A stretch of DNA of 64,000 bases from Pyrococcus furiosus DSM 3638 (GCF_000007305.1 NC_003413.1:372001-436000); one strand, 5' to 3'. Positions 17,827-26,434 are shown, numbered from the stretch's first letter. Notes: generated by a model from the sequence alone, not told the origin. Translations and numbers: made by a program.

Positions 17827-17833
17827 TTTTTTT
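17827..17833 (+). terminator. T-run terminator between convergent genes
   Basis: Seven consecutive T directly after the GTPase stop and before the end of prefoldin alpha. T-runs of this kind end archaeal transcription without needing a hairpin. Confidence 0.5.
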
Positions 17834-17835
17834 CT

Positions 17836-18276
17836 TCACTTCTTAAGCTTGAAGCTCATTGCTTGTTTTTGTTGGATCTCTTGTGCCTTCTTTGCTAGCT
17901 CAGCTGCTCTCTTCTGAAGCTCGTTGAGAGCTTCCTGGGTCTTTCTTATTGCTTCATCGTACTCTTTGATCCTCTCATCCAGATATTTAATTGCATCTTC
18001 AAGCGTCTTCTCAACTGCATATCCAGAACCAACGCTGATTATTGCGTTGTTCTTATCCACTATCTTTCCTTTAAGAAAAGACCCAGCACCTATAGGAACT
18101 AGAATTTCAGGATTCTCATCCTCAATTTTCATTAGGTTTTCCAGAGTTTCCTTTACAGTTTGAACCTCCGCCTGTGCTAAGCTGAGAAGCTCCAAATTTT
18201 GGGCCAAAAGCTGAGCTTGGGCCTGTACAACTTGGTACTCATAAGCAACCTTTTCCAATTCCTTATTGTTTTCCAT
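17836..18276 (-). CDS. pfdA: Prefoldin alpha subunit
   Basis: 146-aa chaperone subunit: two long coiled-coil helices (about residues 3-50 and 90-140) joined by a beta hairpin region with [11 protein letters not shown]. Two alpha and four beta subunits form the jellyfish-shaped hexamer that hands unfolded proteins to the thermosome. ATG 18276 (MENNKELE) follows GGTGAT and matches the known Pyrococcus start; the longer frame to 18285 is rejected. It is last in the L39e-L31e-aIF6-LX operon. The beta subunit gene is 3.3 kb away at 21570. Confidence 0.93.
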
Positions 18277-18300
18277 CTTAATCACCCAATAAAAAAATAA

Positions 18301-18534
18301 TTAAAGCTCGAGGCTGAGCCTCCTAACAACTATGTCTTCCGCTTCTTCTGGCCTAATTTCCTTGATTTCCTTGATGAATATCTTGTTCCTCTTCACTTTG
18401 TGCTTGCTTCCTATGTCTGAGTATACGAGCTCCTTTACGTCTTCCTCCTTTATTCCCCTGTACTCCTTGGTGAACTTAAACTTCCTCCCATTCTTTTCAA
18501 AATATCCGTGAACGCGGAAGACCTTCACCTTCAT
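18301..18534 (-). CDS. rplX: 50S ribosomal protein LX (L20a/L18ae)
   Basis: Small basic ribosomal protein of 77 aa, the archaeal counterpart of eukaryotic L18ae/L20. The N-terminal [20 protein letters not shown] and the central [16 protein letters not shown] are typical. It binds the large subunit surface and is usually encoded between aIF6 and prefoldin alpha, as here. A GGAGGTGA ribosome binding site precedes the ATG at 18534. Confidence 0.92.
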
Positions 18535-18547
18535 CGGCTCACCTCCT

Positions 18548-19231
18548 TCATATAAATCCTAATGCCTCTTCGATCTTAACAATTTCAGGACCAGTAGTTA
18601 GATGACCAACGACAACTCCGTAAGAGTTCGCTAACATACAGGAACCAACGTAGGGAACGCCCATGTTAGCCGTTCCAACATACACGTCAACCTTAAAGAG
18701 ATCTGAAAGCCACTCTAACTCCTCATCAGTGGCCTCTGGGTGGACGAGCCCTCCCTTGTTTGTGACTACCCCAGCGCTACCAACAGCCACTATTCCTGCA
18801 ATAACTCCCCTCTCAACTTCAACTCCTAAGATGTCCCCGATTTTCTTAGCTTCTTCCCTTGAAAACTTTGAGCTTACTAGCGCTCCCTTGTCATTGGTTA
18901 GGATTAAGTTACCGAGGGCAGTATACTTGGTTTGGAAGGGAACAACTTCTGTATCAATACCATATTCCCTAAAAGCATTTTTTATTTTTTCCAGCTCAGA
19001 ATCCCACACATACCAAGGGACTATTATTGCGTTGGAATTTCCAGCTCCCAATACTCCAATTATTCTAGACTTCATTAAGCTAGCCTCAACAACGGGAACT
19101 TTAAGGACTTCCCTAATAACCTCTAACTTCTTCTCCTGAAGCCCTTCCCTAATTAATACAACTTTGTCAGTAGCTATCCCAAACACGCCGAGATATGGAG
19201 AATTTTCAAAGTCGAGCTTTTCTATGTGCAT
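18548..19231 (-). CDS. eif6: Translation initiation factor 6 (aIF6)
   Basis: Anti-association factor of 227 aa that binds the 50S subunit and prevents joining until maturation is complete. The five-fold pentein repeat is evident from recurring GN/AN-rich segments ([47 protein letters not shown]). Start ATG 19231 (MHIEKLDF) follows AGGTGAT; the longer frame begins in that ribosome binding site. It lies in the conserved archaeal L31e-aIF6-LX operon. Confidence 0.95.
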   Translation of the reverse strand: MHIEKLDFENSPYLGVFGIATDKVVLIREGLQEKKLEVIREVLKVPVVEASLMKSRIIGVLGAGNSNAIIVPWYVWDSELEKIKNAFREYGIDTEVVPFQTKYTALGNLILTNDKGALVSSKFSREEAKKIGDILGVEVERGVIAGIVAVGSAGVVTNKGGLVHPEATDEELEWLSDLFKVDVYVGTANMGVPYVGSCMLANSYGVVVGHLTTGPEIVKIEEALGFI

Positions 19232-19257
19232 TAATATCACCTATTGGGAGGGGGAAG

Positions 19258-19545
19258 TCAGGCGAGAGTAACGTAGGCTATCCTGACAGTTTCTTCCCCC
19301 TCCCTCTTCTCTTCCTCAACTTTTACCTTAACCCTAAGCTTGCTTGGGGGCTTCTCTATTCCCCTCTCCCAAATCTTCTCGTTAACTTTAGGATCAATTA
19401 TAACCTCTTGAGCTTTTGCATGCCTTGCTACGAATTCTCTAACGAACTTCACTGCCCTCGGAGCCCTCTTCCACCTGGGAACTATCTTCTTTATTTTCTT
19501 TATCGGAACTGTGAATATTACTTCCTCCCCGGCCTTAATTGCCAT
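19258..19545 (-). CDS. rpl31e: 50S ribosomal protein L31e
   Basis: 95-aa basic protein near the large-subunit exit tunnel. Recognised by [20 protein letters not shown] and the C-terminal RVKVKVEEE followed by a VRIAYV strand. Start ATG 19545 (MAIKAGEE) is placed four bases after GAGGTGAT. It is second in the operon, just after L39e; the L39e stop codon lies in the upstream spacer by its ribosome binding site. Confidence 0.94.
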
Positions 19546-19555
19546 TTTCATCACC

Positions 19556-19711
19556 TCACTCCTTTAGCTTAGTCCTCCTCCAGTATCTCCTCTTCGGGTG
19601 AGTTAGTACTCTCCTATTAGTCTTTACAATAACCCACACGGGAACTCTTCTGTTCTGCTTAAGGGCCTTAGCAAGCCTGAGCTTCTTTGCAAGGGGCTTG
19701 TTCCTCGCCAT
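19556..19711 (-). CDS. rpl39e: 50S ribosomal protein L39e (51 aa)
   Basis: Very small basic protein missed by length cut-offs: 51 codons from ATG 19711 to TGA 19556. The sequence is diagnostic, beginning [20 protein letters not shown] and ending YWRRTKLKE. It lines the peptide exit tunnel. The ATG has a strong ribosome binding site (GGGAGGGA at about 19717-19724). It is the first gene of the ribosomal/aIF6/prefoldin operon on the minus strand. Confidence 0.95.
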
Positions 19712-19837
19712 CTTAATCCCTCCCGTATGATTTTAATCAGAATGTCTGTTCACCTTAGCGGAAGGAAACTTAAAAGGATTTCGCATTAAGGTTAAAGTTT
19801 AAATGAAGTTTTATAGATTTGAAATAGGGTGGCACAA
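19712..19837. promoter_or_regulatory. Divergent promoter region of the L39e operon and serK
   Basis: Minus strand: CGAAAT (BRE-like) then CCTTTTAAGT, about 19768-19777, gives a start near 19743 and a leader of about 30 bases before L39e. Plus strand: AAAGTTTAAATG (19793-19804) and GTTTTATAG (19808-19816) are candidate TATA boxes for serK, whose ribosome binding site GGGTGG lies at 19826-19832. Confidence 0.6.
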
Positions 19838-20566
19838 ATGGGTGTCGAGAAAGTCCCAAAATACGACATTCCAGTTAAGAAAGTTGAGTACGTTTTTATA
19901 GAACTCGATAAGATGAAGCCCCACGAACAGTTAGTTCAAAGAGAGCTGGAAGACTTTATAGAGAGTGTCACTGGCTCTGGAATATTCTGGAAGCCAATGC
20001 TTCTAGCCAAAATCCCAGGAACTGATGAATATTTGATTGTAGATGGTCACCACCGTTGGGCAGGCCTACAAAAGCTCGGTGCCAAGAGAGCTCCTTCAGT
20101 GATCTTAGATTACTTTGATGAAGGAGTTAAAGTCTACACCTGGTACCCAGCATTCAAAGGAGATGTAAATAAGGTGATAGAAAGACTAAAGGCCGAAGGA
20201 CTTGAGGTCATTGAAGATGAAAAAGCAGAAGAAAAGGCCGAAAAAGGGGAAATAGCATTTGCCTTAATTGGTGAGAAAAGCTTTGCCATCCCAGGAGGGT
20301 TAGAGGAACAGAAGAAGGTTAGCAAGGTTCTAGACGAAATGGATCAGGCAAAAGAAATCGAACTAGTATATTATGGCCTAAAGGAAGATGCAAAGGCAGA
20401 CATGGAAAAGGGGGAAATAGACTACGTCTTCATAAGGAAGGCCCCAACTAAAGAAGAAGTCATGGAGCTCGTGAAGAGAGGAGAAGTGTTCTCTCCAAAG
20501 ACTACAAGGCACGTTCTACCCTTCATCCCAGACAAGATTGATGTCAAGCTTGAAGACCTCTTCTAA
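19838..20566 (+). CDS. serK: Free L-serine kinase SerK (ParB-like fold)
   Basis: 242-aa enzyme with a ParB/sulfiredoxin-like N-terminal domain. In Thermococcus this protein phosphorylates free serine using ADP, feeding O-phosphoserine to cysteine synthesis. Seen: the catalytic region VDGHHRWAGLQKLG (residues 69-82), KPHEQLVQRELEDF near residue 30 that holds the proposed base, and a C-terminal helical half. ATG 19838 follows GGGTGG; the longer frame from GTG 19829 is within the ribosome binding site. Older annotations call it a chromosome-partition-like protein. Confidence 0.88.
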   Translation: MGVEKVPKYDIPVKKVEYVFIELDKMKPHEQLVQRELEDFIESVTGSGIFWKPMLLAKIPGTDEYLIVDGHHRWAGLQKLGAKRAPSVILDYFDEGVKVYTWYPAFKGDVNKVIERLKAEGLEVIEDEKAEEKAEKGEIAFALIGEKSFAIPGGLEEQKKVSKVLDEMDQAKEIELVYYGLKEDAKADMEKGEIDYVFIRKAPTKEEVMELVKRGEVFSPKTTRHVLPFIPDKIDVKLEDLF

Positions 20567-20614
20567 TCGAAAATTGTATAACTTCCTTTTTCCATATTTT
20601 CTTGGTGCTCCATT

Positions 20615-21535
20615 ATGAGGACCTCAAAGCTTGCAGTTAAGCTGTTAAAAAGCGAAAGTGGAATTGTTTATTATGACCCAATATACCATGGCAGAACTCT
20701 AAAGATCATAGGGATTGATAACGATCCAATAGAGGTCATGGAGTATTTGCTCAGGCAGTACAAGGAAGAAAAGAAGTACTCAATAATCGTTTTTGACACT
20801 TCCGGAGAGTTTCCCACCACAATGTTTGAAAAGGTTGTAAGGATTGAAGAAGGAAGACCTGCAGGATTAGATCCATTAAAAATGGCCAAAATGGGAATTA
20901 TAAATGACCCATATTCTGCCGTAACAATAGTTCAAACAATTTATGAACTCGATAGGGCGTTAACTGATAAGTTATACGCGGACTTTATCGCTGGAAAAGT
21001 AAATTCCATTGAAGAAGCACTAAAAGCAAAGAAGGAATATAGTGAGGTAATAGCCGAAAGCTACACGGATTTAGATGGAATACTATTTTCGGGAGATCCA
21101 ATAGTTATACCAGACACAGCCCTTATCGATCTAAGTGGATTGAAGAGCATTACACTCACAGGAATTGCATTCCTCGTACTAGCGGTAGCCTTGGAGAATA
21201 GGAGGAACATTGTATTTGGCCTTCATGACTTCGCAGTTTTGGGGTTCACTCCCGCAGGTAGCGCTGCAGTTCCCTTACTCACAAGACCTGCAAGGAGGAG
21301 AGTCGCCATAGTTGGAACTAAGTATGCCCTAGATTTCGTTTTGTCAACCCCTGGGCCTACTTTGGTACTCTACAACGATCCAGAGGTTCAGTCAATGATA
21401 TATGAATCCCAGGGTGTGCCAAGTGGATTTAGGAGCTTTGTTTACAAGGGAGAAGGGGCCTACATTTGGAGGAGTCCCGAGACAGTTAACGTTGAGTTTG
21501 GAAAACTTCTATCCCAGGGTGAGGAAGGTTCTTAA
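20615..21535 (+). CDS. HerA/VirB4-like protein without a P-loop, 306 aa
   Basis: I do not recognise a named family. Segments recall HerA/VirB4-type RecA folds: a hydrophobic strand ending in DTSGEF followed by RPAGLDPLKMA, and a later strand IVFGLHDFAVLGF in the Walker B position. No GxxxxGK(S/T) is present and the Walker B carboxylate pair is missing, so ATP hydrolysis is unlikely. It is soluble, starts at ATG 20615 after GGTGCTCC, and its 3' end runs into the prefoldin beta promoter. Confidence 0.55.
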   Translation: MRTSKLAVKLLKSESGIVYYDPIYHGRTLKIIGIDNDPIEVMEYLLRQYKEEKKYSIIVFDTSGEFPTTMFEKVVRIEEGRPAGLDPLKMAKMGIINDPYSAVTIVQTIYELDRALTDKLYADFIAGKVNSIEEALKAKKEYSEVIAESYTDLDGILFSGDPIVIPDTALIDLSGLKSITLTGIAFLVLAVALENRRNIVFGLHDFAVLGFTPAGSAAVPLLTRPARRRVAIVGTKYALDFVLSTPGPTLVLYNDPEVQSMIYESQGVPSGFRSFVYKGEGAYIWRSPETVNVEFGKLLSQGEEGS

Positions 21536-21569
21536 ATATTCCTCTGAAGTTAGAGCTGAGGTGGTGAAG

Positions 21570-21923
21570 ATGCAAAACATTCCACCCCAAGTCCAGGCAA
21601 TGCTTGGGCAATTAGAGAGCTACCAGCAGCAACTCCAACTCGTTATTCAGCAGAAGCAGAAGGTTCAAGCTGATTTAAATGAAGCTAAAAAGGCCCTTGA
21701 GGAAATTGAAAAGCTCACTGATGATGCTGTAATTTACAAGACCGTTGGCACGTTGATAGTTAAAACGACAAAAGAAAAAGCTTTACAGGAACTTAAGGAG
21801 AAAGTAGAAACTCTTGAAGTTAGGCTTAATGCGCTAAACAGGCAAGAGCAGAAGATAAATGAAAAGATAAAGGAGCTCACTCAAAAGATTCAGGCAGCCC
21901 TAAGACCTCCAACCGCTGGATGA
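21570..21923 (+). CDS. pfdB: Prefoldin beta subunit
   Basis: 117-aa chaperone subunit with two coiled-coil helices (residues 5-50 and 75-112) around the hairpin DAVIYKTVGTLIVK. ATG 21570 (MQNIPPQVQ) is the known Pyrococcus start, with GAGGTGGTG just upstream; the open frame to 21402 runs back inside the neighbouring gene and is rejected. A TATA-like TTAAATATTCC lies at 21532-21542. T-rich sequence 21926-21953 after the stop may terminate transcription. Confidence 0.94.
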   Translation: MQNIPPQVQAMLGQLESYQQQLQLVIQQKQKVQADLNEAKKALEEIEKLTDDAVIYKTVGTLIVKTTKEKALQELKEKVETLEVRLNALNRQEQKINEKIKELTQKIQAALRPPTAG

Positions 21924-21959
21924 CTTCTTTTATTATTTTTGTTTTCTCTGGTGGTTGAT

Positions 21960-22295
21960 ATGAAAAAAGTTATTCACATCGGACTTCCAGAGCTAAGCGA
22001 GGAAGAATTGATTAGGGTTGGAGAGATAGGGCAGAAGATAATAATCAATTATATATTTGACCACTTAGCTAAGAGCGAGGTTAGGGATTTAGAGGTTACT
22101 GCGAGGATAAACAGGGGAGAAACACTCGATTTAGAGCTTGAGGTTTATGTTGAGGTCCCCATATTTGTCAAAGTTGATGTGGAATCTCTAATAGAAGAAG
22201 CTCTCGATAAAGCCTACGAAGCTATAGAAGACTACTTAAGGAGGATATCAAATGAAAGGGGAGAGAAAGCTCAAAGAACTTCTGAAGAGCCTTAA
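21960..22295 (+). CDS. DUF3194 family protein, 111 aa
   Basis: Small acidic archaeal protein of unknown function, commonly next to prefoldin beta. It has alternating helix and strand pattern (EEELIRVGEIGQKIIINYIF; strands LDLELEVYVEVPIFVKVDV) and no cysteines. ATG 21960 follows GGTGGTTGAT; the longer frame to 21939 is not needed. The last 44 bases overlap the DHH gene, whose ribosome binding site lies inside this gene. Confidence 0.75.
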   Translation: MKKVIHIGLPELSEEELIRVGEIGQKIIINYIFDHLAKSEVRDLEVTARINRGETLDLELEVYVEVPIFVKVDVESLIEEALDKAYEAIEDYLRRISNERGEKAQRTSEEP

Positions 22296-23244
22296 CAAAG
22301 ATGAAAGAATAATTATACTCTGCCATCACAACGCCGATCCAGATGCATTAGGCTCTGCCATAGCGCTTTCCAGGCTCCTCCTTCACCTGGGATTTAAGAA
22401 TGTTAGAATTGGGATAGCACAGAGTATTGCAAGCTATGCAAGGAAGCTTACCCTTTTCTCTCCCGTTCCAATTGAAAAAGATCCCATTATTCAGGAAAAG
22501 TACGTGTTCATTGTGGACACATCTTCTCTAGAACAGTTGGCCCCAATTGATATTCCTCCTTCATCTTACCTAATTGTAATTGATCACCATACAGAGAAAG
22601 AGAATCCAATACCAGCTGACATTTCACTCTTAGATCCCACAAAAACATCAACATCCGAGATTGTATGGGAAATTTTCAAAAAGTATAAGTTTTCAGATGA
22701 AGAATCGGCAAAAGCCCTCTTAGCTGGAATAGTCTCAGATACCTCCAACTTTAGATATGCAAACGCGAAAACATTTAAGACGGTGTATGAAATCTTGAAC
22801 CTTTATGAGATCTCTTTGGGTGAGATATACCAGTTGATAGCACCAGTTTCCGATGAAAACATTGAGCAGGCTAAGAGAGTTGCCGTGCTAAAGGCGTGCC
22901 AGAGAATGCAGATTCACAAGTTCAGGAAGTTCATAATAGTAACCTCCAAGGTCTCGGCATATGAAGCTCTAGTGTGTAAAGTCTTTGTAAACCTAGGAGC
23001 TGATGTTGCCATAGTGGGTAGCGAAAAGAAAGGAGAAGTTAGAATTTCGGCTAGAGCAAGAGAGAATATAGTAAAGATGGGCCTCCACCTGGGAAAAATT
23101 ATGGAGAAAGTTGGGGACATAATAGATGGGGCTGGAGGAGGGCATGCAGGAGCTGCTGGAGCAAACGGGAAGAAGAATTTAGATAAAGCAATGAAATTCC
23201 TTGTAAAAGAGATTAAGAATGAACTGAAAAAGATTTCGGGGTGA
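22252..23244 (+). CDS. DHH/DHHA1 phosphoesterase (NrnA/RecJ-like)
   Basis: 330-aa phosphodiesterase/phosphatase. Metal-site motifs are CHHNADPDALGSA (residues 24-36), VDTSS, IDHHTEKENP and, in DHHA1, GGGHAGAAGA near residue 300. The family includes nano-RNases, pAp phosphatases and RecJ-type nucleases; this one has none of the extra domains of HAN (33-35 kb). AAGGAGGAT sits about six bases before ATG 22252, so the start is good despite the 44-base overlap with DUF3194. Confidence 0.85.
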   Translation: MKGERKLKELLKSLNKDERIIILCHHNADPDALGSAIALSRLLLHLGFKNVRIGIAQSIASYARKLTLFSPVPIEKDPIIQEKYVFIVDTSSLEQLAPIDIPPSSYLIVIDHHTEKENPIPADISLLDPTKTSTSEIVWEIFKKYKFSDEESAKALLAGIVSDTSNFRYANAKTFKTVYEILNLYEISLGEIYQLIAPVSDENIEQAKRVAVLKACQRMQIHKFRKFIIVTSKVSAYEALVCKVFVNLGADVAIVGSEKKGEVRISARARENIVKMGLHLGKIMEKVGDIIDGAGGGHAGAAGANGKKNLDKAMKFLVKEIKNELKKISG

Positions 23245-23248
23245 GAAA

Positions 23249-23575
23249 ATGGCAAAATGTCCCATTTGTGGAAGCCCTCTAAAGTGGGAAGAGCTCATAG
23301 AGGAAATGCTCATTATTGAGAATTTCGAAGAGATAGTAAAGGACAGAGAAAGATTCCTTGCCCAGGTTGAAGAGTTCGTTTTTAAATGCCCAGTCTGTGG
23401 AGAGGAGTTTTACGGAAAAACACTGCCAAGGAGAGAAGCCGAAAAGGTATTTGAACTCTTAAATGACTTTAAAGGTGGGATTGACTGGGAAAACAAAAGA
23501 GTTAAGCTTAAGCTAAATGATTTGTTGGCCTTAGAGACAATGCTTGAGGAGTGGGACAGAAGAGTTAAGAGGTGA
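23249..23575 (+). CDS. Small zinc-ribbon protein, 108 aa
   Basis: Two CPxCG knuckles (CPICGSP at residues 4-10, CPVCGEEF at 47-54) form a split zinc ribbon, followed by a helical, acidic C-terminus. No function can be named. The ATG comes after GGGTGAG, four bases past the DHH stop, and the TGA overlaps the start region of the tRNA-binding-domain gene, so it belongs to the prefoldin beta to cupin gene run. Confidence 0.7.
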   Translation: MAKCPICGSPLKWEELIEEMLIIENFEEIVKDRERFLAQVEEFVFKCPVCGEEFYGKTLPRREAEKVFELLNDFKGGIDWENKRVKLKLNDLLALETMLEEWDRRVKR

Positions 23576-23580
23576 GCCCA

Positions 23581-24306
23581 ATGTGGGACACGAGTAAAGA
23601 TTACAGACTCCTCGTTGCTGAAAAGGCCGTGGAGCTCTTCTTAAGAACAATCGAGGGGGCAAAGTTTAGAGGACAGTGGGATAAGAAGAAGGCCGTGCAA
23701 CTTGCAAAAGAGATGATCCCAGACATTCAAGCCCTTAGATATAGCTACATAGATCCAGAAGAGCTCGTTGATACTCCACAAATAAAATCTCTAAAGGAGA
23801 AAGCACAAGGCATAATCGAGGCCCTCGGAGGAGAAGATTGGCATCACAAGTTTTTGTCCCAGGCCACAAAAGAAGAGAGGGAGAAGGTAGAAGAGCAGGT
23901 AGCAAAGATAAAGTTCTTCCTCAACACGATACTTAGGCTTGACAAAAGGCTAAAGCTAGGGAAGATAAATGATCCAGTTATTGCAGTTGACATTGTTGTT
24001 GGAGAAGTTATGAGCGTAGGAAAGCATCCAAATGCTGATAGGCTCTTGGTAACCAACGTAAACATTGGAAACAGAGCTATAACAGTAGTTACAAATGACT
24101 TAACCGTAAAAGAAGGCAACAGAGTTGCTGTAGCATTACTGACTCCAAGGAACTTTTTCGGTGTCGTAAGCGAAGGAATGTTCTTAGGAGCTGGGGAAGG
24201 AGTTTTAAAGGACGTTAAGGGAGAAATAGGCGGACTACCAAAGGGCATTCCATTGGAAGCACTAAAGGAAACTAGAAATGCTGTTGAAGCTTTTCTGAAG
24301 GGATGA
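23581..24306 (+). CDS. tRNA-binding-domain (EMAP/CsaA-like OB fold) protein
   Basis: 241-aa protein: a helical N-terminal half, then an OB-fold tRNA-binding domain (about residues 130-240) of the kind appended to MetRS beta, EMAP-II and Trbp111, with [20 protein letters not shown] and [12 protein letters not shown]. It probably binds tRNA elbows. ATG 23581 (MWDTSKDY) is preceded by GAGGTGAG; the earlier GTG at 23572 is inside that ribosome binding site. It is linked by short spacing to the cupin gene. Confidence 0.8.
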   Translation: MWDTSKDYRLLVAEKAVELFLRTIEGAKFRGQWDKKKAVQLAKEMIPDIQALRYSYIDPEELVDTPQIKSLKEKAQGIIEALGGEDWHHKFLSQATKEEREKVEEQVAKIKFFLNTILRLDKRLKLGKINDPVIAVDIVVGEVMSVGKHPNADRLLVTNVNIGNRAITVVTNDLTVKEGNRVAVALLTPRNFFGVVSEGMFLGAGEGVLKDVKGEIGGLPKGIPLEALKETRNAVEAFLKG

Positions 24307-24309
24307 AAC

Positions 24310-24648
24310 ATGAAGGCCGAGATAAGTAAAGCTATAGACAGGGGAAACTACATTAAGTATCCACTATTTGAGAGGGAACTCCCGGAAGGTAGCTATGCCC
24401 AAATAGTTGAAATAAAACCAAAGAGTAGAGTGGGCAAGCACTATCACAAGTTTCAGTACGAGCTCTTCTACATAATAAGTGGAGAAGCAAAGCTGGGAAT
24501 TGGAAATGAGGAATACCACGCAAAACCAGGAGATATTTACCTAGTCAAGCCAGGAGACGTTCACTGGGTGGAAAATAATTCAGAGGAGAGCTTTAAGCTA
24601 CTCGTTGTTAAGTTGAACTTTAGAGGAGAGGACACTGTCTGGCTTTAA
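24310..24648 (+). CDS. Cupin-domain protein (mannose-6-P isomerase-like), 112 aa
   Basis: Single-domain cupin. Motif 1 supplies metal ligands in GKHYHKFQYELFYIISG (His-x-His...Glu) and motif 2 in PGDVHWVENN (His). Similar to the type II mannose-6-phosphate isomerase C-terminal domain, but single cupins have many uses and no substrate is implied. It ends the plus-strand gene run and overlaps the convergent DUF996 gene by four bases. Confidence 0.8.
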   Translation: MKAEISKAIDRGNYIKYPLFERELPEGSYAQIVEIKPKSRVGKHYHKFQYELFYIISGEAKLGIGNEEYHAKPGDIYLVKPGDVHWVENNSEESFKLLVVKLNFRGEDTVWL

Positions 24649-25553
24649 CTTTCCTTTGTTGGGACTTCAATGATAACTTCCCCTTCCTTGGCCAACAAAA
24701 CTCTTATTTTCTCTGCACTCTTCGGTATTGAAATTCTAACCACTTGCTTGTTGTTCACCTTTTCATATGAAGGTGCACTGTAAACGATCTCTCCATCAAC
24801 CTCAACTTTCTCAATGCAGATTTTAGATCCAGGGCAAGGCTCCTTATAGATAATTATTCCATCTATGAAGTCCCCCGATATCTCCCCATAAAAAACTACG
24901 TTCCCTTTTTCAATTTCAAAATCATATTTTGGAACGAGGGCATATATGAGTAAGCCCGATATTAGGAAAGATGCTCCTAAGAGAGCTATAGTTTCTCTCT
25001 TGTTTATCTCTATTTTTCTTCCTCTAACAGGAGTCACTGCCTCTGGCATATTCTTGTATCCTAAGAGCTCGTATACATTAGCGACAATTCCAATAATGCT
25101 CCCCACTATTACCGGATAGAGGAGTATCGCATACAGCAATAATTCCCTAGATGTTAGGAAGTTCTCTTCACCAGTTACCTCGTAAAAGTTTTCAAGGATA
25201 ATTCTCCTCAGTATTGCGATGAGAGCAACAAACGGATAGTTTAAAATGGTGTACACGAAGATAAGTTTTGAAAAGCTAGTAATGGACAATGCTATTCTTT
25301 CAGCTCTTAACAGAATTAAAACCGCAACAACTTGAAATATTGAGATCACGAATATCAGAAGAGCTAACTTAAACGGCCTCTCATCTACGAGCTCCTTCCA
25401 TCTATAGAGACCATACAAGTAAACAATACCCCCTATTATGGAAAGCACCCTTCCCGTTCCTGGGAGGTATGAGAGCAACGCCAATAGGGAGCCAATGAAC
25501 AATATTGTCTTTATATCACACACGTAAGTTTTAACTTCATTAGTTGTGGCCAT
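24645..25553 (-). CDS. DUF996-type membrane protein, 302 aa
   Basis: About five membrane helices between residues 15 and 215 (the Gly-rich GTGRVLSIIGGIVYLYGLYR is typical of DUF996), then an outward beta-rich domain of about 90 aa with two nearby cysteines (PCPGSKICIEK). Function unknown. A TATA-like ATTATAAATAAA (25574-25586) lies about 25 bases before ATG 25553, so the gene is probably leaderless. IS copy 1 begins 74 bases upstream and leaves this promoter intact. Confidence 0.7.
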   Translation of the reverse strand: MATTNEVKTYVCDIKTILFIGSLLALLSYLPGTGRVLSIIGGIVYLYGLYRWKELVDERPFKLALLIFVISIFQVVAVLILLRAERIALSITSFSKLIFVYTILNYPFVALIAILRRIILENFYEVTGEENFLTSRELLLYAILLYPVIVGSIIGIVANVYELLGYKNMPEAVTPVRGRKIEINKRETIALLGASFLISGLLIYALVPKYDFEIEKGNVVFYGEISGDFIDGIIIYKEPCPGSKICIEKVEVDGEIVYSAPSYEKVNNKQVVRISIPKSAEKIRVLLAKEGEVIIEVPTKES

Positions 25554-25626
25554 GTTCTATGATTGCCTAAATTTTATTTATAATATTTTCGTTAAAAGGT
25601 TTACAACTAAAAGTGAATGGTAACGA

Positions 25627-26408
25627 GATACTGTTAGGATAAGCGGTAGGGCGTTAGGTTTAAGTTTCTGATAATTTTTCAGAAAAAGAAGGGAGAGAAA
25701 TGAAGGCTGAGAGCATTCTATACTCACTGATTTCAGTCTTAAAACCTTTTCGCCGCAACAAAATCCCACCAGAAAAGAAAATCAGAGCAGTAGAACTATA
25801 CCTGCGAGGCCTCAGCTACAGACAAGTCGGAAAAATCCTCAAAATCAGCCACACAACAGTCTGGGAGGCAGTTCAAAAACTAGCAGAAGCAGTTTACCAG
25901 CCAACACTCCTCGCAGTAAGAAAACAGAGGAATTTTATCGCAGTTGATGAGACTGTCGTAAAAATCAACGGGGAGAAGAGATTTCTCTGGGCTGCACTTG
26001 ACGTTGAGAGCAGGGAAGTTCTCGCAGTCTGGATTACAACAACCAGAAACTGGTGGATTGCTAGAGACTTCATTCTGGTTGTTTTGAAATCCTGCAAAGG
26101 ACAGCCTGTTTTTCTGGTTGATGGTGGGAAGTGGTACAAGTCTGCTTTTAAATCCCTTGGACTGGATTTTGTTCACGTAACCTTCGGGCCGAGGAACTGT
26201 ATTGAACGCTGGTTCAGGACTTTAAAAGAAAGAACAAAGCGTTTCTGGAATAATTTCAGGGCTAGAGACTGGAGGAGGGTTCACAGGTTTGTTTTTCTGT
26301 TTGCGTTCTGGTATAATTTTGTTAGGTTTCATTCTCGGTTTGGTTGTCCGCCTGGTGATGTGACTGAGTGGCTTCAAGAGGTGATGCCCCAGTTATCCTG
26401 ACAGTATC
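25627..26408 (+). mobile_element. IS6-family insertion sequence, copy 1 (ISPfu type, 782 bp)
   Basis: Bounded by 16-bp terminal inverted repeats: GATACTGTTAGGATAA (25627-25642) and its complement with one mismatch (26393-26408). It holds one full transposase gene. The 8 bases outside each end (GGTAACGA left, TTCTTTTG right) do not match, so no target duplication remains. Sequence differs from copy 2, so these are separate isoforms. Confidence 0.9.
25700..26401 (+). CDS. IS6-family transposase, copy 1
   Basis: 233-aa DDE transposase: an N-terminal helix-turn-helix (GLSYRQVGKILKISHTTVWE, residues 35-54) and a catalytic core with Asp in FIAVDETV, Asp in FLVDGGKW and Glu in CIERWFRTLKERTKRFW, all present. 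The frame is intact, with AGAAGGGAGAG before the ATG; the TGA lies in the right inverted repeat. It should be active as judged by sequence. About 85% identical by eye to the transposase of copy 2. Confidence 0.92.
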   Translation: MKAESILYSLISVLKPFRRNKIPPEKKIRAVELYLRGLSYRQVGKILKISHTTVWEAVQKLAEAVYQPTLLAVRKQRNFIAVDETVVKINGEKRFLWAALDVESREVLAVWITTTRNWWIARDFILVVLKSCKGQPVFLVDGGKWYKSAFKSLGLDFVHVTFGPRNCIERWFRTLKERTKRFWNNFRARDWRRVHRFVFLFAFWYNFVRFHSRFGCPPGDVTEWLQEVMPQLS

Positions 26409-26422
26409 TTCTTTTGTTTCGT

Positions 26423-26434
26423 AAAATTTATAAG
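26423..26434 (+). promoter_or_regulatory. TATA box of tRNA-Gln
   Basis: AAAATTTATAAG, 28-39 bases before the first base of the tRNA, is close to the Thermococcales consensus. It begins only 14 bases beyond the right end of IS copy 1, so the insertion just spared it. Confidence 0.65.

Noticed and set aside
22914-24311. 113-aa and 155-aa minus-strand frames opposite the DHH and tRNA-binding genes
   Set aside because: Antisense shadows of well-supported genes; Pro/Ser/Phe-rich with no recognisable domain or ribosome binding site.
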